Part shown: in pieces, positions 26,857 to 37,690 of the stretch | Position numbering within the stretch: the first letter of the stretch is position 1 | Layout: each line of letters starts with the position of its first letter | NCBI GenBank assembly: GCA_000697355.1 | Contig: JNEN01000776.1 | Coordinates: 62,001-126,000 of the forward strand | Length of the DNA: 64,000 nucleotides | DNA from: Syncephalastrum monosporum B8922 | Lineage: Eukaryota; Mucoromycota; Mucoromycetes; Mucorales; Syncephalastraceae | Direction of reading: 5' to 3' | Translations under genes and position numbers: made by a program | The notes under the pieces: generated by a model | What the model saw: only the letters and a program-made list of their open reading frames with translations | The model's database searches: none | Told to the model about the DNA's origin: nothing

Positions 26857-27465
26857 GTGAGGAGAGAAGAAAGAAGGAATAATAATTGAAAAAGAAGCAA
26901 GGGAAGAAAGGTTAATGGAGAGAGAGAGAGAAGGGGGAGGGGCGAGAGATCAAGCGTGCTGCTTTTACGAGTTCTTAAAATGGTGCCTCTTGAGGCGCCG
27001 TTCAAAAGCGCATGTAAAAAGGGCAAATTACTCGTGTACCCGCGTCCCCAAAAGCAACTTCAGCCCAAATTTATGAAGGTATGTACCACCTTTTGCTTTA
27101 TAATTACGAGCAATGGCTATTCTTATAGCACCGGAGGTAGGCGTGCGTGTACAGCTGTTCATGGTGCCATCAGATCAGCAGTATTTACATGTGGCTGTGG
27201 TCCTATCACAACAAACAGTGATGATGGTGGGACGCTTGGGCGGACAAGCCTTGCTGCTGAGGGGCTGAGGTCCAAAATGTAGGCTGCGTGCAAAAGAAAA
27301 ACGCGTGGATGTGCAATGTTAATGAGTGTGCGTGTCTGTGTCAACGACAGTGAGCTTGCGCTGTGGCCACTGAAAAGTGTTCTAAAAATTATTTTCATCC
27401 TTTTCAAGTAAATATAAAATAAAAAAAAGTTGGTCGTTTCAACATGCGCCACTGTTGCACAAGCA
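26857..27465. other. Divergent spacer between GPI protein and unknown gene
   Basis: This region probably contains both promoters. A GA-rich block (26880-26950) lies upstream of the GPI gene. No gene seen. Confidence 0.5.
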
Positions 27466-28240
27466 ATGGATGTTCAACAAACTCGTCAACGGTTGAAGAG
27501 TGCTGAAATCAGATTAAACGACATTTTGACACAGTTGGCATGGGATCGAGCAGATCTTGATCAGATGACAGTTGTCAAGAAGCCTATCAAAAAGAGACAG
27601 GGGGTTAGACGTAGAAAAGCAAGTATTATTCAATACTATTTTGCACGAGTATAATAAAGGAGATAATACTGACAACGTCCAATAAAAAAATAGCAGCGTC
27701 TTCCCAGCAGTCTACAATATTTTTACGCTGGCGCACCTGCCGTCGTCTCGTTTGCTCAGAAACAAAGCACTCAGCCCTTTGACGGCAGGAGCCATGACAA
27801 CGACACGCGTCCTGTTATCCATCCATTACTGCACGTCGATGATCCTAATTTGTCCAAGGCACAGCAGCATCAAAACTACGACGCCACTGCGAAAAGACTA
27901 CGGGAGGAGTACAACCGCACACATCATTTGGCGCCCATAGAAATGATTGCTGGTGCTGGTAAGATTCCATTTCTTAAACCTTGCTCGGTTGATCGGCAAA
28001 CTTCTGTGCATCATATTTTTAGGTCTCTCGTCAACGACGTCGGCAGAGGAGAAAGAGGCTAAGCGTCCTCGATACTATCCTCCGCATCCAACCCATTCGG
28101 GTATTGCTGCGACTGTCCAAGGCAGATTTTCACCTGCTGAGGTAATGTTTTCAACCCGCTATATCACGAACCATCCCTTCTTAAACTTATTTGTGTGCAC
28201 GTAGACCTACCAAAAGGGGCAAAGCGCAAGGGATACATGA
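27466..28240 (+). CDS. Conserved-looking protein of unknown function
   Basis: Not recognised. Four exons, 27466-27648, 27694-27958, 28023-28141 and 28205-28240, form a consistent frame of 200 residues. Intron 1 is only 45 bp but has an ideal TACTGAC branch site. The N-terminus is an amphipathic helix (RLKSAEIRLNDILTQLAWDRADLDQM) followed by a basic patch (KKPIKKRQGVRRRKA). The middle has an Asp/His/Gln-rich region and a helix KAQQHQNYDATAKRLREEYNR, and the C-terminal part contains KRPRYYPPHPTH. This suggests a nuclear protein with a short coiled coil and a nuclear localisation signal; nothing more can be said. The last exon is uncertain: the acceptor at 28204 gives TYQKGQSARDT, while a later AG would give a basic tail beginning RKGYMRSSSKR. 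Confidence 0.65.
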
Positions 28241-29391
28241 GATCGTCGTCAAAACGTGCTTTCCATGGCAAAACTATCTTTTTTTTCTGCAAGCAGCAAC
28301 TCGTGCTGTGTCATCGTACCTTGTATACATCTTCTCATTTCTGTCCGCTTTGAAGAAACGTACTTGCCAAATGGACAGCCTTGTAGATATATCTTGTGAC
28401 AATGTATTAAATCGAACTTGCATATATTCCTGCTTTTTTAATATTCTCGTGCAGCAAAGCACATAGAAATACCAGTTGCTTCATATAGTTTACACATGTC
28501 TCCTTGAGATCATACAGACTATCGCATTCCAAGTATATATGAAGTGAGATTCATTCGAGTCGCTAAGACTAACCGAAGTCAACGGCTTACATCCCTGATC
28601 ACTTCTTTGCAAAACTGGTGCTGTCTGACTCACGTCAGACAGCCTAAAGCTTTCTTTCAATAACAGATACACAAAGTCATTGATGCTATTATCAGTATTC
28701 GGAAGGTGTGCAACACCGGACGTACCTTTTGCTCACCGTGGAATTCACGTCACAGCAAGTAGGAACAACTCTAGTTGCTGTCAGATAGCCAAGAGACTTT
28801 ATAGACTTCCATCCTGACCACAATTGTAGGATTAGGATAAAGTAGTACATTGAATAGCTCGAGTACTTCTTTCATGTAGTAATGTTTTTCGCTTAATATT
28901 AACGCCATGAACGCTCAGTCCTGCCTGCCACATTCGACAAAAGGATAGCGAGGACTATTTAATCTAAGATACATACAGTAATAATGTATATCGGTTAAAT
29001 CGCGTGTTTCTGCTTCCAGAAACTGTGTAATAAAAACTAGCAGGCTCCTTATCTTTATATTTGCTCTGCCTTCCCCCTGTTTCTTTCTTTCTTTCTTTCT
29101 TTCTTTTTTTCTTTTTTTTTGAATTCTGTTGGTCCTGCTCAATAAACAAAACGAGAGAGATCATGTACATGACAGCGATAGACATTAAGGTCTTTAAGCT
29201 TCCGACAATCAGAGTTCTTCAGTTACCATTACCCAGTATCATCGCTGATGAAGTAAAACACACCATAACATTGTTTCCGCAACTATTAAGCTACATGACT
29301 ATGCAACCTGCTGGAAAGCTTATGTTCGAATAGGAAAGGATCTAGTATATATTTTCGTGGATGAAATTATGAAACGAATGCAATACAATGT
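28241..29391. other. Intergenic spacer with a CTTT microsatellite
   Basis: About 1.15 kb without supported coding sequence. A (CTTT)n tract runs from about 29080 to 29120, grading into T-runs. Confidence 0.55.
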
Positions 29392-30692
29392 TTATTCAGT
29401 CTTGGAAAAGCCAGTGTGCGTGACGCAGCATGTCGCACGGCTTTTGGTATTATACTCGCCGATAGGCTCCACATCATCAGCGACAGCAGCATCCAGGTCC
29501 CAGCATTTGATCATACCATCGGAGGATACCGTCGTCAAAACAGATACAGGCTCATCTTCCTTTGTAGTTTCGACTACGGACAAGGCCTTGACGCGCAGTT
29601 TGTGTCCCGTGAGTTCGCGCACGCACTCGCCGGAAGAGGTATCCCAGATGCGGGCCGTCTTGTCCTCGTGCCCGCTGACAATGTAGTCCTTCCCGTCCTT
29701 GGCTTTGAAATATCTCATGCAGAGAAATCGAGAGCCGTGTTTCATGGTAGTGAGAACGTCGGCATTCTATCAAGTTAATATTTAGTGTCATGCTCCATAT
29801 AAAAACTATCTCAAATCGACTTACTGCAACATTGTAGATATTAATCTCACGGTCAAAAAGGATGGCATACTGCGAACCATCCGAGTTCCAGAGAACAATC
29901 AAACCCTCTGCTCAATACATGAGTCATCTTATCATCCAGTTTAATCATAATAACACACATACCTTTGTAGAGCTTATTTGAGCTTGCTTTCCGTGCCGTC
30001 ATCAAGTTCCATACCATGACGGTTCTGTCACTTGACACGGATAGGGCAATCTTTCCAGAGGGATGCACAGCAAGTGAATTAACTCGACCCCTACATTCTG
30101 GTCAGTCATCGTGGACGAGATTTTGGAAGATAAACTTACTTGTGACCTTTGAGTGTCTTCAGGTATTCCCAATCCTTTGTCCGCCATAAGCAAATGGTTT
30201 TGTCTTCGCTTGCAGACAGCATATATTTTCCGTAGAATTGGATATCGCTGATGTCTCCCGAGTGGTGGCCACCAAGCGACCCGTATTCTTTGCGCTTTTT
30301 AACGTCGTATAGTCGGATAATCTCGTCTGTGCTTCCCGAAGCCAAGAATGTACCGCCCATAGCAACAGTGCGTATGCAACCCGTGTGGGCAGGAACGATA
30401 AAGACAGGCTCCAATGCAAATTTACCCTGAAGTTGAGTTAGTCTCCAGCTTTTGGATCGCTCGGATTCCTTACCGAGGTTTTTTCCCAGTAGGCATTGAT
30501 ACCATAGAGAATCCGCTCGTAGGTGCCGGTGATCACGCGAAAGTTTTCGACCTGGTCGGGATCCCGCTTTGATTTGGCACCGAGCAAAGCATCAATGTCA
30601 GATCCAACGCTGGCGATCTGCTGCTTCTTTTTGGGCGTAGTGTCCTCTTGTTGAGTGTCGGTGCGCGATCGCTTTTTTGATTCGGTGGGCAT
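29392..30692 (-). CDS. MAK11: WD40 ribosome-assembly factor Mak11 (PAK1IP1)
   Basis: Five exons, 30692-30474, 30426-30140, 30090-29963, 29907-29825 and 29766-29392, give 363 residues. A Lys/Arg-rich N-terminus precedes the diagnostic start of the propeller (FRVITGTYERILYGI). WD repeats follow: AHTGCIRTVAMGGTFLASGSTDEIIRLYD, DISDIQFYGKYMLSASEDKTICLW, then LKTLKGHKGRVNSLAVHPSGKIALSV and later SGHEDKTARIWD. The combination matches MAK11/PAK1IP1, which acts in 60S subunit maturation around Rlp24 loading. All introns are 47-58 bp with phases consistent. Start chosen at MPTESKKRSR, where the lysine-rich region begins. Confidence 0.92.
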
Positions 30693-31574
30693 ACTGTGAA
30701 TAGAATGAAAAAGAATATGCTTCGGTGAGCGGGACAAAATTAATCTCGGACTGGGCAGGGACAGTCACAACCATTCAAGAATTATGCATAGCTGCATAGT
30801 GAATAGCATCCTCAATGGCACTTTGAGCGCTAGTTTATATTTCACTTTACAGGCTATGGATGTGGCGTATACTCTTACTTACAAAAAACATAAACTGATA
30901 TAAGTAGCATAAAGATCTCAGTTTTTCAGATACGAGACGTTTATGCAAGCCATGCAGGGACCGTACATTACTTTGAGGCTTGGTACCTGCAGATGAATTG
31001 TCCTTGCTTTCTTCTTTTTTACAGTCTTTTACATGTGTCTCTACTCCATCTTTTTGGTGACATAGCCACACTATGCACTCAAGGACTGTGAATTTGTTAA
31101 TGCTATGGTACAAATACTAGAGAAATTACAACGTGAGCCACGAACATATAGAGCACCAACAACATGGAGACTGGCTGACCATGGTACTGTAACAGCAAGT
31201 CCATGAAGTCAACTTTCCACACGCGCGTCTTGCTAAATGTATTTATTCAATATGAAAAGACGTCTCCTACCATAGTTACATGCTAAATCATGATAAACTA
31301 GGTGATTATTCATTGAAATATCAAAAAGAGTAATAAATAGGCTGCATAGTGAGCCAGCCACTTTCTAGCTTTCTCTATATGACCGATGCAATCAGTGATG
31401 ATATAAAGCAATTTCATGTAAATACGAGCTACAGTATGTAGTGTTACGCGTGCTAATTCGTAGAGGAACTCGGAATTGGAATGCTTTGTGCATTACTTTT
31501 TTGTATTATACATTTCTATTTTATTTCTATATGTGAAGCCATTTAATGCATATCGCTGCGTGACACAATCCATA
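30693..31574. other. AT-rich spacer
   Basis: No firm gene. Minus-strand 31113-30847 is an open frame of 88 codons (contains VETHVKDCKKEESKDN) with weak protein character; it is not called. Confidence 0.4.
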
Positions 31575-32382
31575 TTATCCACTGCACGCAAGTCCTGGAT
31601 AAGCGGATGGACAATTGATGACCAGTTCGCGTTCTTGCACATCGTTGACGTCCAGGTCTTTCATCGCCGGTAGCCTACTCTTTTTTTTTTAAAAAAAAGC
31701 AAAGTTAGTACAGTCAGTATACCTTCACTCAATGCAAACGTACAGCGCTTCAATGGACAGGACGACGTTGTTTTCTGCTACGTTAGCCCTGTCCGCAAGC
31801 GTGATCAATTCGATGCGGGCTCTTCGAAGATCGATAACGTTGTCGCGAAATTCCTGAGGTGTGCATATCACTCGATACTTTGGAATAATTGCACCCTTGA
31901 TTTACAGGAGCTGATTAAAATATCTGTCGACATCGCGGCACATCTTGACGTCCTCGTAGCAACGCGATCGAAATTGACGAAACTTGAGCAACACATTTGC
32001 GTTTCCGACTTTCCAGTCATCAGGATACTCCTCTACCCGTTCGGTTGCGCTTAAAGGCCAAAAGGATCAATTGAGAACATAAACAAGTGAAGTCTGCTTA
32101 CAATAGCAAATGCGTGTCAATAATATGCAAGTTAAGGGACGACTTGTCTTCTGCGTAGTGAACGCAGCTGGGACACGCCAGCAGAACAGGCAACTGAGAC
32201 TGTTGTATGTCGTCCTTTGAGGTCATCTGTTTCCCCTCGATGCACTCTTTATCTTGTCGCTTTCTTGCCGGAAAAACGTGACCGCGTTCACACAGTATAT
32301 GTCGACGCATATTTGAGTTGTTTGCAAATACATTGTCGTCGTCGCAGAAGGGACATGACCGGCGGAATAAGAACGGTGTCAT
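31575..32382 (-). pseudogene. Zinc-finger-like protein of unknown family, interrupted by one in-frame stop
   Basis: Three exons, 32382-32102, 32049-31744 and 31674-31575, splice in phase to 229 codons, with a single TAA at 31902-31904 inside exon 2. The first exon encodes two C2H2-like units ([26 protein letters not shown] and CPSCVHYAEDKSSLNLHIIDTH). The rest is charged and helical (YPDDWKVGNANVLLKFRQF, CYEDVKMCRDVDRYFNQLL, stop, GAIIPKYRVICTPQEFRDN, IDLRRARIELITLADRAN). Coding character is the same on both sides of the stop and both introns keep frame, so this is a recent nonsense change or a sequence error rather than old decay. An intron spanning the stop (GTAAAT..CTCAG) is possible, but it would put the downstream part out of frame. 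Family not recognised. Confidence 0.65.
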
Positions 32383-32581
32383 TGTAATAAAAAAAACAAA
32401 GAACCTCACTGGGAACATGACACCTGGAGCCTCGTGCAGTTTAAGTCCTTTAACGAGGATCCATTGGAGGGTAAGTCCGGTGCCAGCTCCAAGATCGCTG
32501 GCGAGGAGTAATCGGTGCTCAAGCCCTCACGTTTTCGCGACACGCCTGAGCTCAGTGCCAATCAGTTGGCATCCGTTCAAG

Positions 32582-33190
32582 ATGAGTCCACTCGAGCTCG
32601 ACGAATTGCGCAAACAGCTAACGGAACTGCCCGACCTTCGCTTGATCCGCCCGAGTACTTCTCCGTGGGGCGCACCAGTCCTGTTTCGTCCGCAAGAAGG
32701 ATGGGTCTATGCGATCATGCATCGGTATCGGTACGGCTTGCACGACTCACTGGAACTATCTTTCGGCCTGATAAATGGGCCTTCAAGGTTCCAACGTCTG
32801 ATGAACACGGTGCTTGGTGACCGTCTGGACAAGTTTGCGCTCGTGTACCTCGACGACATCCTTGTCTTCAGCAAGACCGCGCAAGAACACAAACAATCTG
32901 CCCACCAGGTCCTTATACATCCGCACAGAGCCAAGCTGTATGCAAATCTAACCCAAAAAAGTGCAAGTTCAACAAGGTCAGTCTCGAACTCGTCGGTTTC
33001 TGTTTCAGTGCCGAGGCTATCCTACCTGCTGCATGCAAAGGACAGGCAATTCAAAAGCGGCCACAACCCACAAATGTCCAAGAAGTACGCCAGTCTATCG
33101 GTCTAGAGCTCCATTATCGCCGTTTATTCGAGACTTTTCGACGATTGCTGCGCCGTTGACCGATCTGACAACTGGAACTGGAACAAAGAA
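32582..33190 (+). mobile_element. Ty3/gypsy-type retrotransposon relic (reverse transcriptase fragment)
   Basis: Recognisable pol pieces remain in order. Frame one starts [16 protein letters not shown] and [15 protein letters not shown], jumps after about 25 unrelated residues to [15 protein letters not shown] and the RT active-site block [11 protein letters not shown] (YxDD). A frameshift near 32958 leads to [14 protein letters not shown] and [16 protein letters not shown], and a second shift near 33120 to RFIRDFSTIAAPLTDL. Compared with an intact RT, about 60 residues are missing between GAPVLF and FGLINGP. No LTRs, integrase or gag were seen. It is a dead fragment, lying head-to-head with the zinc-finger-like gene 200 bp away. 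Confidence 0.88.
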
Positions 33191-33899
33191 AGTGGGGAAT
33201 GTGAACGCAAGAGCGCGAGACGGCATATGAAAGAAATCAATCCCCGCATGGTCCAAGCCCCTATCCTGCAGCCTCCAAACCCACCCGGAGAGAGGGAATA
33301 TCAGGCTACATGTATATATGTGCAGTCATTTACACATGAAAAAGTACAGTTTACTTTTGTTACAATAAAACTCAAACCTGTACTCTAGAACAGCCGCCTA
33401 AGATGTGCCCGTCCACAAGTACTAGCGTCGCATGAGCAGTATAAACGTGTATGTAGCTTTCAGCCCGTCGCCCTAATATATCTCATACACAGTATCTAGA
33501 TACACATTCACACACACCCAGCAAATTAAAGCATTGCTACACTATACTCTTGGAATATAAAACGTCCTTTCGCTCGTCCTATTACACGTACATATTCAGG
33601 TGGCCCGCTTTTCTGCTTCCTCAGGAACATGCGCCATAAGCTACTGCACGAATGCTTTTGACCCCGTCATATTTGATTCTGCATCAGTAGAACCGCAAGC
33701 GCTTTGGAGAGGAAAAAGGGCTAAGCGATAATGGATTGGATGGATACCTGTCATGCAGGTGCGGCCATAATTTCAAGGGACAATTTTTCGAAATTCAAGG
33801 AGTGGGACTGCTTTTCCAAGCGGCTTGGAGGATGAACTGGTCTTTGCGAGGGGTGGGCACGACAAAAAAGTTCGTGACACACCTCACCTACACATACTA
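33191..33899. other. Spacer between retroelement relic and uL3m gene
   Basis: AT-rich, without recognisable genes or LTR-like ends. The last 200 bp upstream of uL3m are GC-richer and probably regulatory. Confidence 0.5.
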
Positions 33900-34960
33900 A
33901 TGAACACCACATTGCTGTCGACTTTGGCCAGACCGTCCTTATGGGCCACTCGACGGGTTGCCACCGCCGCATTACACACGTCCGCTGCGCTTCGACAACA
34001 GGAGGCTGCCTGGTCCCCTCAGTCCGTTCGCACAGGCGTCATTGCCCGCAAGAAGGGCATGACAGCCTTGTGGGATGAAACTGGCAAACGCATACCCATC
34101 ACCGTTCTCCAGGTACGACCTCCCATGGTACCATTTCGTTCGGGTACTGACCCATGTCTTTAGCTCGAGGATGTTGTTGTGACCGACGTACGCACGCCCG
34201 AGAAACACGGCTACTTTGCACTCCAAATCGGCTCGACCTTAAAGAAAGAAAAGAATGCCACGAAACCGATTATCGAGCACTTTAAGAAACTCGGCGTCAG
34301 TCTGCGGCAGAAGCTGGCCGAGTTCCGTGTCACGGAGGATGCTCTTTTGCCTGTCGGCTCCGTTCTTAACGCCAACCACTTTGTCACCGGTCAATACGTT
34401 GATGTGACAGCGCCCTCGTACGTTAACCCCTACAGTATCGACAACATACAATATTGACTGCGGCTTCCTTGTAGAATCGGCAAAGGTTTTGCTGGTGTCA
34501 TGAAGCGGTGGAACTTTGCTGGTCAACCCGCCTCTCACGGTGCGTCCCTGAGTCATCGTTCGGCTGGTTCTACCGGTCAGCGCAAGGTAACCAGAAATTT
34601 CATGGCTTGGGTTCTTGGCGGTTACAGTATCTCATATCCCGTTCCTTTTAGTGGCCTAGCAAGGTCTTCAAGGGTAAGAAGATGGCCGGTCGTATGGGTG
34701 GCGAGAGCGTCACCGTACAGAGCCTGAAGGTAAGTTGGGATATCACAATACATCCTTTATCGCTCAGGTATGGAAGGGATACTGATTTGGCTGTGTAGGT
34801 GTACAAGGTGGATACCGAATCGAACCTGCTTTTCGTCAAGGGCTCTGTACCTGGCTTCGATGATCAGTTCGTTAAAGTCAGAGATGCCGTCAAGCTCAAG
34901 GGCGAGAAGCTCTTCCCCAAAGAAGCCATCCCGCCACCATTCCCTACCGCCACCGCTTAG
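33900..34960 (+). CDS. MRPL9: Mitochondrial large-subunit ribosomal protein uL3m
   Basis: Five exons, 33900-34112, 34164-34417, 34475-34586, 34652-34729 and 34799-34960, give 272 residues. The N-terminus is Ala/Arg/Ser-rich ([25 protein letters not shown]), a plausible mitochondrial presequence. The L3 fold follows: [34 protein letters not shown], then the conserved [33 protein letters not shown] loop and [19 protein letters not shown]. This loop reaches toward the peptidyl-transferase centre in bacterial and mitochondrial L3 proteins. Introns are 51-69 bp. No anomaly. Confidence 0.95.
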
Positions 34961-35263
34961 ACTCTCACTACTTACTGTACAAATGGAAACAAAATTTGAT
35001 ATAAATTGCATCATTCATATAAAATAGACGGATAATATGGAAGGGGATAAACATGGCATGATGGATTGCTTCTACCGAAATCATGTACACAACAGATGGC
35101 AACAAAAAGCAAAAGGTATGATAATGCTGAAGCAGGATATGGACGAATCATGAAACGGAAGATACACGCTCTAGTAAATCTTCCCACACAGGCTTCGGGT
35201 GACGGTCCACTTGTTTAGAGCGCTGTTCACGTGGCTGCATCGCACCGCATTCAGTGGCAGCAG
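34961..35263. other. Convergent 3' spacer
   Basis: Between the stop codons of uL3m and the PPxY membrane protein; no feature recognised. Confidence 0.5.
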
Positions 35264-35718
35264 TTACAGCTCTTGTGGTCTGTACTTGTCCTTCGCACTA
35301 TACATTGGCGGTGGTAAATCGACAGGTGAAGAGGACGTTGAGGAGGGAGACTGTGACATATTAATCTGGACATGGCCGTCGTCTTTTTGGTATACAGGCG
35401 GTGGCGGATCCATAACGTCATTCTCAGACCAATACCCGTCCAAACTGCGGCAGTGATCGTTTCGCGCGGCCATTTCGCTGTCGCGCTGGTGTATCCTCTG
35501 TCTTATCACTGACTGGACTTGGGCGCGATAATCCTGCCGGTTGTCTATGGACGTGTATTTATATATTCATCGTGAATACAGAGTCGATCATGCAGAAACG
35601 GCCGTAAAGGAGTGTGCGACTTACTTCGCTTGGAACGAGCGCGGAAATAGATCAACAGATAAACGACGAACAGCAAAACGAGAACGACAATGGCTTTCAC
35701 GGCACCGTCTTCAGCCAT
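35264..35718 (-). CDS. Small single-pass membrane protein with two PPxY motifs (RCR-like ubiquitin-ligase adaptor candidate)
   Basis: Two exons, 35718-35625 and 35544-35264 (80-bp intron), give 124 residues. A short acidic start (MAEDGAVK) is followed at once by one hydrophobic segment (AIVVLVLLFVVYLLIYF), a basic stop-transfer stretch (RARSKRNNRQ) and a soluble tail holding PPPPVY and PPPMY, each containing PPxY. Topology would be a short lumenal or extracellular N-terminus and a cytosolic C-terminus. The pattern is that of fungal Rsp5/NEDD4 adaptors such as Rcr1/Rcr2, which bind the ligase WW domains through PY motifs and direct membrane cargo for ubiquitination. It is shorter than yeast Rcr1, so the family label is inference. 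A Ser-rich stretch (SQSPSSTSSSP) lies between the motifs. Confidence 0.75.
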
Positions 35719-36173
35719 AATTAATTGGGGAAATAATAAGAAAGAACAAAAGAAAATGAAAAAACAAATAGGTTGTGCGAGTGTGGTCATACTGGCTGCA
35801 CCAACATCCTCACGAATAAGATAACAGGCATGAAAGTGTCAACTGACACCGCTTGAATTGGTCATACCCGTAGTACCTCAAGCCCAGCGCCACTTCCTCG
35901 ATTGCATATCGCTACTACTAACAATACTGGAGCATGCAACACCAGTTTCATGAATCCTGTATCTCATAGGGGCTCGTGGTGTGTATGCATGTTTCGTTCT
36001 ATTCGTATTGAAAAGCAGTAAAAGAGCAAAGAGGAAGTGGATGAATAAACTGGGCAATTCCCAAATTGGGGACATGTCTGCAAGCCACCCACCAGCTATG
36101 CAACAAATTTCCTGCTTTTTGAATTCCCCTTTCCTTTTACCAAACCTACAACCTACCCTTCATATATTAAGCT
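35719..36173. promoter_or_regulatory. Divergent promoter region, PPxY protein / EBP2
   Basis: A 455-bp gap between two start codons pointing apart; it must contain both promoters. No specific element was recognised. Confidence 0.45.
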
Positions 36174-37315
36174 ATGGTCGGCCGGAAGTTGTCCAAGAGC
36201 AAGCTGCGACGTGCCGAGGAGCGACACAAGGCTGCTCTTAAAGAAGCTGCGATCGTGGATCAGATCAGCGATAATGAAGAGTTCAGCGACGACGAAGAGG
36301 AGAATGTGGCTCCCCAGAACGAATCGCTCGTTCTCGACGAGGCCGAAGTCAGCGATGCGGAAGAAGTGAGCGACGACGAGGAAGAGGAGTCAGACGAGGA
36401 AGAGAGCGACGACGAAGAGCTGGAAAGTGAGGAAGAGGCCGAAGAAGTGCAGCCCAAGAAATACAAGAACAAGCGAGATCCTAACCGCGCAATGTACCGT
36501 GACGACGTAAGACACGCTCATGAACACACCTTTTGCCGTTGCTTACTTTGCTTGTTGATGTAGGATGCGATGGTGAAGCTGACCGAGAAGATCAAGCTGA
36601 AGGATCTGCCGTTCATTGAGACCATGACCGTGACCTCGTCCAAACCCACTCTGCCTGAATACACGGAGGACGATATGAAGCGCGAGCTGGCCTTCTACCA
36701 GCAAGCCCTCGAGGCAGCCCACATTGGCCGTGCCAAGATTCTCGAGGCCGGCGTCCCTTTCAGTCGGCCGGACGACTACTTTGCCGAGATGGTCAAGAGC
36801 GACGAACACATGGCCAAGGTCCGTCAGCGTCTGTTGAACCAGAACGCGCGCATCAAGGCTTCAGAAGATGCCAAGCGTCAGCGCGACCTCAAGAAGTTCG
36901 GCAAGAAGGTCCAGGTTCAGCGACAGCTCGAGCGACAGAAAGAGAAGTCGGAGACCCTTGACAAGATCAAGCAGCTCAAGCGCAGTAAGTATACACACCT
37001 CATGAGACGCTTATCCAGAGAGCTGACTTGTTGTTTGCAGAGCGGAAAGAAGGCGGTGGTGACCTTACTCTGGATGACGACTTTGATGTGGCGTTAGATG
37101 CCAACAAGGCCAAGAAGGCCAAGAAGGAGGAGAAGAAGCCTCAGAAGAGCAAGAAGCGTGAGGCTAAGGATGCCAAGTACGGTATGGGTGGCAAGAAGCG
37201 AAACAAGAAGGCCAACACGGCTGAATCGTCTGCTGCGCTGGGTAACTACAACAAGATGAAGGGCAAGCCCATCTATCTCGGCAAGGGCAAGAAGGCGGGC
37301 GCTAAGCGCAAGTAA
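36174..37315 (+). CDS. EBP2: rRNA-processing protein EBP2
   Basis: Three exons, 36174-36506, 36564-36984 and 37041-37315, give 342 residues. A basic start (MVGRKLSKSKLRRAEERHKAAL) is followed by a long Asp/Glu/Ser tract, then the EBP2 core: DPNRAMYRDDDAMVKLTEKI, LPFIETMTVTS, ELAFYQQALEAAHIGR, and the signature FSRPDDYFAEMVKSDEHMAKVRQRLL. The Lys-rich C-terminus contains KYGMGGKKRNKKANT and ends KKAGAKRK. EBP2 is a nucleolar factor for 27S-B pre-rRNA processing and 60S assembly. No anomaly. Confidence 0.95.
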
Positions 37316-37690
37316 ACAGATGAAACATAACTGCCCATCCACACTATTCTCTATCGTTTTTTCTCTCTTTCGATTCTCTCACTCTCTCACTCTCTATCGC
37401 TCTCTATCGCTCTCTCTTTTATTACACTCTCTCCTAGCATGACACAACCTATACGCACACAATCTTTCTCACAGCATTTTCTTCGTTCTTTTTTAACACA
37501 AAAAGCATCGTTTTAAACTTTTGGTCATACCAGCAAATCAATTGAGAAATTACTGTATTCATTATTTTGTCCGAATTATGAATTATGAATGGACATTGAA
37601 AGGTGGGACCTGGCCTGGCCTTCCTTCTTCCCTTCCTTTCGTTTCCCTCTCTTCTGTTCCGCCTTCTCCCCCTTGTATCGTCCTGTTACC
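37316..37690. other. Spacer with CT-rich microsatellite
   Basis: A (CT)n tract with CTATCG interruptions spans about 37366-37420, in the EBP2 3' region. Pyrimidine-rich sequence lies just before the next start codon. Confidence 0.6.

Noticed and set aside
33240..33600. LTR of the retroelement relic
   Set aside because: No matching repeat was found upstream of the relic, and no TG..CA ends or primer-binding site were seen.
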